In this document: piece after piece, positions 60,601 to 64,000 of the stretch
Layout of the letters: each line of letters starts with the position of its first letter
Numbering within the stretch: position 1 is the stretch's first letter
DNA from: Candidatus Scotarchaeum otlingeri
Lineage (GTDB): Archaea; Thermoproteota; Nitrososphaeria; Geothermarchaeales; JDFR-13
Reading direction: 5' to 3'
Assembly: GCA_002011075.2 (NCBI GenBank)
Contig: MTMA02000006.1
Location: 268,860 to 332,859, forward strand
Length of the DNA stretch: 64,000 bases
Program-made: the position numbers and the translations under genes
Notes under the pieces: model-generated
What the model saw: only the letters and a program-made list of their open reading frames with translations
Databases searched by the model: none
Told to the model about the DNA's origin: nothing

Positions 60601-61426
60601 ACCAAAGTCTTTTTATACTAAATTTCTTCGCCAATAGATAATAGCATAATTTACCATTTTTGTCTCTCAGAAAATCTATTACTACATAATTTTTCTCTAA
60701 ATAATATGTAAAGACCTTCCTACTGATTTCTCTCCACCTTTTTGCTAACCTGAAGTTATTCGTCTTTATTTCATTAATGTTCGATGGGATGGCTATTGCT
60801 ATTAAGTCATCGTCTAGATCGAGGTCTATATTAAACCTACTCATACTAATATCATAATTTAATGCAATTGATATCCTCTTCCTAAATATATCTTGAAAGG
60901 TAAATTGATATTCCCTATTCAGTCTACTATTGACCCAATCAGAATTTATCCACCACTCTACCAATAATCTATCGCTAGGCAATCCCCTATTCAATTTATC
61001 AACCATCGGTCCATAATGATTGACTAGGTATCTACGTGTTATACAAGATAGTTTCCTAATATTCAAATGTGCATTAGTTGCTTGTAACGGGTCGAATGTC
61101 CATATAACCAGGTCGTACCCCCTTTTTATACACTCCGTCCTTTGTCCAAGTTTAAGTTTCTCACCTATTCCTAAATTCCTATATTTGGGTAGAACAGCTA
61201 ATTGATGTGAGTAGTGGCATGGAAGTCCCTCGTAGAAGCCCGGTAGACCAAAAACATACCCAACCAATTCATCATTGTAGTATGCACCTATAAGTATTCC
61301 TCCTATGAATCGACCCGCTATAATCATATGTGCCGGTACAACTGATTCCCCACCCCAAACCTCCTGTTGTAAATATTCTAGTCTCTTGATTTCCGTTGGG
61401 TCTATTAGTTCCTTAAGTTTAATCAA
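60593..61426 (-). CDS. GNAT-family acetyltransferase (COG3375-like)
   Basis: 277 aa. GNAT core in the first 130 residues: IGAYYNDELVGYVFGLPG, SHQLAVLPKYRNLGIGEKLKLGQR, IWTFDPLQATNAHLNIRKL. A long C-terminal extension includes WWINSDW. Substrate unknown. Convergent overlap of 8 bp with the FBPA/P gene. Confidence 0.85.
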   Translation of the reverse strand: MIKLKELIDPTEIKRLEYLQQEVWGGESVVPAHMIIAGRFIGGILIGAYYNDELVGYVFGLPGFYEGLPCHYSHQLAVLPKYRNLGIGEKLKLGQRTECIKRGYDLVIWTFDPLQATNAHLNIRKLSCITRRYLVNHYGPMVDKLNRGLPSDRLLVEWWINSDWVNSRLNREYQFTFQDIFRKRISIALNYDISMSRFNIDLDLDDDLIAIAIPSNINEIKTNNFRLAKRWREISRKVFTYYLEKNYVVIDFLRDKNGKLCYYLLAKKFSIKRLWSI

Positions 61427-61501
61427 TATCCTATCACCAAATATATTTATCAGTTGGAGAACAATTAATAATCTAATTATGATTAATCCGGGTGGGTCTA
61501 G

Positions 61502-62182
61502 ATGGAACTGCCAATAATAATTATCAATCTAAAAGCATATAAAGAGGGCTTGGGAGATAGGGCTCTACGTCTATGTAAATATGCATATGAAGTATACAGA
61601 GAATATGGGGTAGATATTAAGATAGCTGTTAACCCTATAGATATTAGAAGTTGTTTAAGAGAGTATCCAGATGTTGTTATATCACAGAATGTCGATGCAA
61701 TTGATTATGGAGCCCATACAGGACATATACCATTAACATACCTCTTTGATTTAGGTGTAGAGTCATCACTGATAAATCATTCAGAATACAAGGTTCCACA
61801 CGATACGATATCTGAGATAAATAAAAAAGCCAGAAATATGGGATTTCGACTAGTTGTGTGTGCTGATTCTATCGATGAGATGGAGCGACTATATGAGTTG
61901 GGTGTAGAACCCTTTGCCTATGCGATTGAGCCTCCAGAACTTATCGGTACCGGAAGGGCCGTATCTAGATATAAACCTGAGCTGCTCCTAGATAGCGTTA
62001 GATATGGTTCTAAATATGGAGTTCCAATATTATGCGGAGCCGGAATAGTCGATTCTAATGATGTATATGAGGCATTGAAGCTAGGGACAAGGGGTGTGTT
62101 GGTGGCTAGTGGTATTGTTAAAGCTAGAGACCCGAAGGGAAAAATGATGGAGTTTGCCAGGATAATAACTGAGATGATGTAG
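61502..62182 (+). CDS. tpiA: Triosephosphate isomerase
   Basis: 226 aa, archaeal tetrameric-type: IIIINLKAYKEG (Lys), SSLINHSEYKVP (catalytic His), YAIEPPELIGTGRAVS (catalytic Glu) and CGAGIVDSNDVYEALKLGTRGVLVASGIVKA. Interconverts DHAP and G3P, upstream of FBPA/P in gluconeogenesis. TTAATCCGGGTGG lies just upstream of ATG 61502. Confidence 0.95.
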   Translation: MELPIIIINLKAYKEGLGDRALRLCKYAYEVYREYGVDIKIAVNPIDIRSCLREYPDVVISQNVDAIDYGAHTGHIPLTYLFDLGVESSLINHSEYKVPHDTISEINKKARNMGFRLVVCADSIDEMERLYELGVEPFAYAIEPPELIGTGRAVSRYKPELLLDSVRYGSKYGVPILCGAGIVDSNDVYEALKLGTRGVLVASGIVKARDPKGKMMEFARIITEMM

Positions 62183-62318
62183 GGTTTTGACACAGCTCAA
62201 TATTGATAATATGTTAAAGGGTGTATATGGATATATTGATAAGTCGTTGGGTATTTGTGAAGGGAGTTAGTTATTGATTTGGCGCGGCCGAGGGGATTTG
62301 AACCCCTGATCCCCGGCT

Positions 62319-62334
62319 ATCTACTGTGCATCAT
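62319..62334 (-). other. tRNA-Arg intron 2 (37/38)
   Basis: 16 nt after position 37. CTCC (loop start) can pair with GTAG with one mismatch, flanked by bulges GGA and ATA, the bulge-helix-bulge form. Excision leaves a seven-base anticodon loop CTCCGGA. Confidence 0.7.
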
Positions 62335-62350
62335 CCGGAGGCCGGTGCCT

Positions 62351-62366
62351 ATAGGAATCCCTTTTT
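62351..62366 (-). other. tRNA-Arg intron 1 (D arm)
   Basis: 16 nt. AGGA pairs perfectly with TCCT over four pairs, flanked by bulge TAA on the 5' side and ATA on the 3' side, next to outer helix GCC/GGC. This is a textbook bulge-helix-bulge at a non-canonical site in the D arm. Confidence 0.72.
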
Positions 62367-62471
62367 TATCCTGGCTGGGCCACGGCCGCGCTCCATAATT
62401 AATAACTTAATAAGGTAGGTTTAATATTTGATTTTGTCTTATGATATATCTCTATTAGGTGTGGGGTCCGA

Positions 62472-64000
62472 ATGGGTTTCCTGATATTTAGGGATGAAGT
62501 TATCAAGGTATTAAGAAGGGCGTTGGATGCGTTGTCAATAGATTATAGAATAGATATATTGTTGGAAGAGCCGCCTAAGCCTGAGTACGGCGATTTATCC
62601 ACTCCTATAGCGCTCCGATTAGCTAAGGTGATGGGTGGTAAACCCATCGCGATTGCAAATGAGATTATGGAGAATATTTCGGGGGAGAGATATATCTCCG
62701 ATGTTCAGGTTGCCCCACCGGGATACATCAATTTCTTCGCTGACAAAAAGTTGCTCTATACAACCACCCTAGACGGGCTCGTCAATAAATTGGATAGGTT
62801 TCTGGATATCAATGTTGGGGGCGGTGCAAAGATAAGGATTGAGCATACAAGTGTAAATCCTAATAAGGCTATCCACATAGGACACGCTAGGAATATGGTC
62901 TTGGGTGATTCATTGGCGAAGATAATGGATTTCTTAGGATACGAGGTTGAAGTGCTCAATTATATTGATGATACTGGTGTACAGATGGCAGACCTAATAA
63001 TCGGATTCAAATATTTAGGGTTCAGCCTTGATAGTGGGGACATTCCTTTTGACCAGTATTGCGGAGATATAGTTTATGTAACGGCTAATGAGAAGATCGA
63101 GTCTAGCGGGGAACTCCAGGATATTAGGAGGAGGGTGTTGAGAGAGATCGAGGGGGGAGAAAGTAATATCTCTATATTCGCTAGGGAGTTGGCCGACAAG
63201 GTTCTTAGGCATCAGCTTAATACGGCTAAGCGGTTGGGTGTAACCTATGATTATCTTATCTGGGAATCTGATATTGTGGGTAGTGATATGCATAGAAAGG
63301 GCTTCGAATTGGTAAAGGGTAGCCCTTTAATAGATAATCCGGATAAGGGTAGATATAAGGATTGTTGGGTGGTTAGAGTAGAGAGGATACCTGAGTTTAG
63401 GGGCGAGTCGGATGAGGTCCTCGTTAGGAGTGATGGTACGATGACTTACCTAGGTAAGGATATTATATTCGCCATGTGGAAGTTAGGGTTATTCAAATAT
63501 CCCCTAGTAATAAAGAAATATATCGACAATGACGGCAAGGTTATCTGGTCTTCTTCCCCTACAGGGGATAAAAGACTAATTTTTGATGAATGTCTCTTAT
63601 CGATTAATGTTATAGGTGTTGAGCAGAGGAGGCCACAAGAGATTTTGAGGAGAGTTCTGGCATCCATATATGGAGACGAAATATTAAATAGATATATTCA
63701 TTACGCCTATGAGTCTGTTGTTCTCAGCAAGAATACAGCTGAAAAATATCTAGGTTTGGAGGTTCCCAGAAGGATTCAGAGGATGTCAGGTAGGAGGGGT
63801 ATATATATTAATACTGATCCCTTCCTCGATATGCTGAGTCGAGAGGCTTATAAGATAGCCAAGAATAATAATCCTGATCTAGATGAAGATACCCTCAGAA
63901 ATATTTCTGAAAGTCTCGCTATAACTGCACTTAGATATAACCTTCTCAATTCAGATAGGGATAAGTTGGTGGTCTTCGATGTGGATAAGATGTTAGATGT
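62472..64000 (+). CDS. argS: Arginyl-tRNA synthetase (C-terminus outside window)
   Basis: First 509 residues. N-terminal Arg-tRNA domain (about 1-95: PPKPEYGDLSTPIALRLAKV), HIGH region HTSVNPNKAIHIGHARNMVLGDSLA (about 133), then LNYIDDTGVQMADLIIGF, the connective region and class I core with VLRSDGTMTYLGKDIIFAMWKLG. The chain continues past the window end into the anticodon-binding domain. AGGTGTGGGG precedes ATG 62472. Strong codon bias toward G/A, and divergent from tRNA-Arg. Confidence 0.93.
   Translation, partial: MGFLIFRDEVIKVLRRALDALSIDYRIDILLEEPPKPEYGDLSTPIALRLAKVMGGKPIAIANEIMENISGERYISDVQVAPPGYINFFADKKLLYTTTLDGLVNKLDRFLDINVGGGAKIRIEHTSVNPNKAIHIGHARNMVLGDSLAKIMDFLGYEVEVLNYIDDTGVQMADLIIGFKYLGFSLDSGDIPFDQYCGDIVYVTANEKIESSGELQDIRRRVLREIEGGESNISIFARELADKVLRHQLNTAKRLGVTYDYLIWESDIVGSDMHRKGFELVKGSPLIDNPDKGRYKDCWVVRVERIPEFRGESDEVLVRSDGTMTYLGKDIIFAMWKLGLFKYPLVIKKYIDNDGKVIWSSSPTGDKRLIFDECLLSINVIGVEQRRPQEILRRVLASIYGDEILNRYIHYAYESVVLSKNTAEKYLGLEVPRRIQRMSGRRGIYINTDPFLDMLSREAYKIAKNNNPDLDEDTLRNISESLAITALRYNLLNSDRDKLVVFDVDKMLD

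Larger units (their letters stand above)
62283..62389 (-). tRNA. tRNA-Arg(CCG), two introns, CCA encoded
   Basis: Reverse strand, 107 nt unspliced. Acceptor GCGGCCG/CGGCCGC, discriminator G and encoded CCA (62280-62282). T arm AGGGG-TTCAAAT-CCCCT; anticodon stem CCGGC/GCCGG; anticodon CCG at 62336-62338. Intron 1 (62351-62366, D arm) and intron 2 (62319-62334, 37/38) are both 16 nt; removal gives a 75-nt tRNA. It lies back to back with the argS gene, 82 bp away. Confidence 0.88.

Noticed and set aside
62756..63667. Minus-strand frames inside argS
   Set aside because: argS is open through the window end with HIGH and core motifs; these are shadows.

Overview
The window is a compact, AT-rich archaeal chromosome segment. 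It carries crenarchaeal-type ribosomal proteins (eL38, eL40, eS31, eS24), the ESCRT-type division genes cdvA, cdvB and cdvC, a bifunctional FBP aldolase/phosphatase, and tRNA genes interrupted by bulge-helix-bulge introns. This points to the Thermoproteota (TACK group) and probably a thermophile. A histone gene together with Cdv proteins and doubly interrupted tRNAs argues against the best-known Sulfolobales. I cannot name the order from sequence alone. Many starts are GTG or TTG, several promoters look leaderless, and convergent genes often overlap by a few bases.

Layout: 1-5.0 kb has the start of an archease gene, a doubly interrupted tRNA-Ser, an MgtE/SLC41-type transporter, and guaA-guaB for GMP synthesis. 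5.1-16.3 kb is one long same-strand operon: uS13-uS4-uS11-rpoD-eL18-uL13-uS9-rpoN-enolase-uS2-MEMO-GHMP kinase-idi2-idsA-gltX, joining translation, transcription and isoprenoid lipid synthesis. 16.4-24.2 kb holds L7Ae-eS28-eL24-ndk, then aIF5B, eS6 and aIF2 gamma, then a PIN protein, rpoE, spt4 and dephospho-CoA kinase. Both translation GTPases carry an intein at the same P-loop position. A gene-poor gap and a two-gene module (HExxH protein, nucleotidyltransferase-kinase fusion) separate these from inverted eS24-eS31.

27.5-30.4 kb is a large S-layer-like protein with a coiled-coil stalk and membrane anchor. 30.7-35.6 kb has a TrmB-type regulator divergent from a four-gene Cdv cluster (ESCRT-III, CdvA, CdvB with winged helix, CdvC/Vps4). 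35.6-40.3 kb has aspS, a NusA-like protein, an HTH regulator, sucCD, eL40 (too short for many gene callers) and tRNA-Val. 41.2-48.0 kb is the most interesting region: a five-gene operon for a type IV pilus-like machine (GspE-like ATPase, two split GspF proteins, a tiny pilin-like protein, a HerA/VirB4-like ATPase), divergent from five small membrane-anchored proteins, two of them only 34-35 aa, and flanked by a divergent TFIIB paralogue.

48-64 kb is mixed housekeeping: SmAP, PAC2, beta-CASP nuclease, archaemetzincin, presenilin-like protease, eL38, a secreted zinc phospholipase-like protein, t6A and other tRNA-modification genes (Sua5, THUMP, Cgi121), a PRTase, a ThiS/MoaD-like protein overlapping a SerK/ParB-like gene, a V4R protein, TatD with a C/D-box sRNA just downstream, histone, tRNA-Glu, FBP aldolase/phosphatase, GNAT, triosephosphate isomerase, a doubly interrupted tRNA-Arg and the start of argS. 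No CRISPR array, rRNA or insertion sequence was seen.
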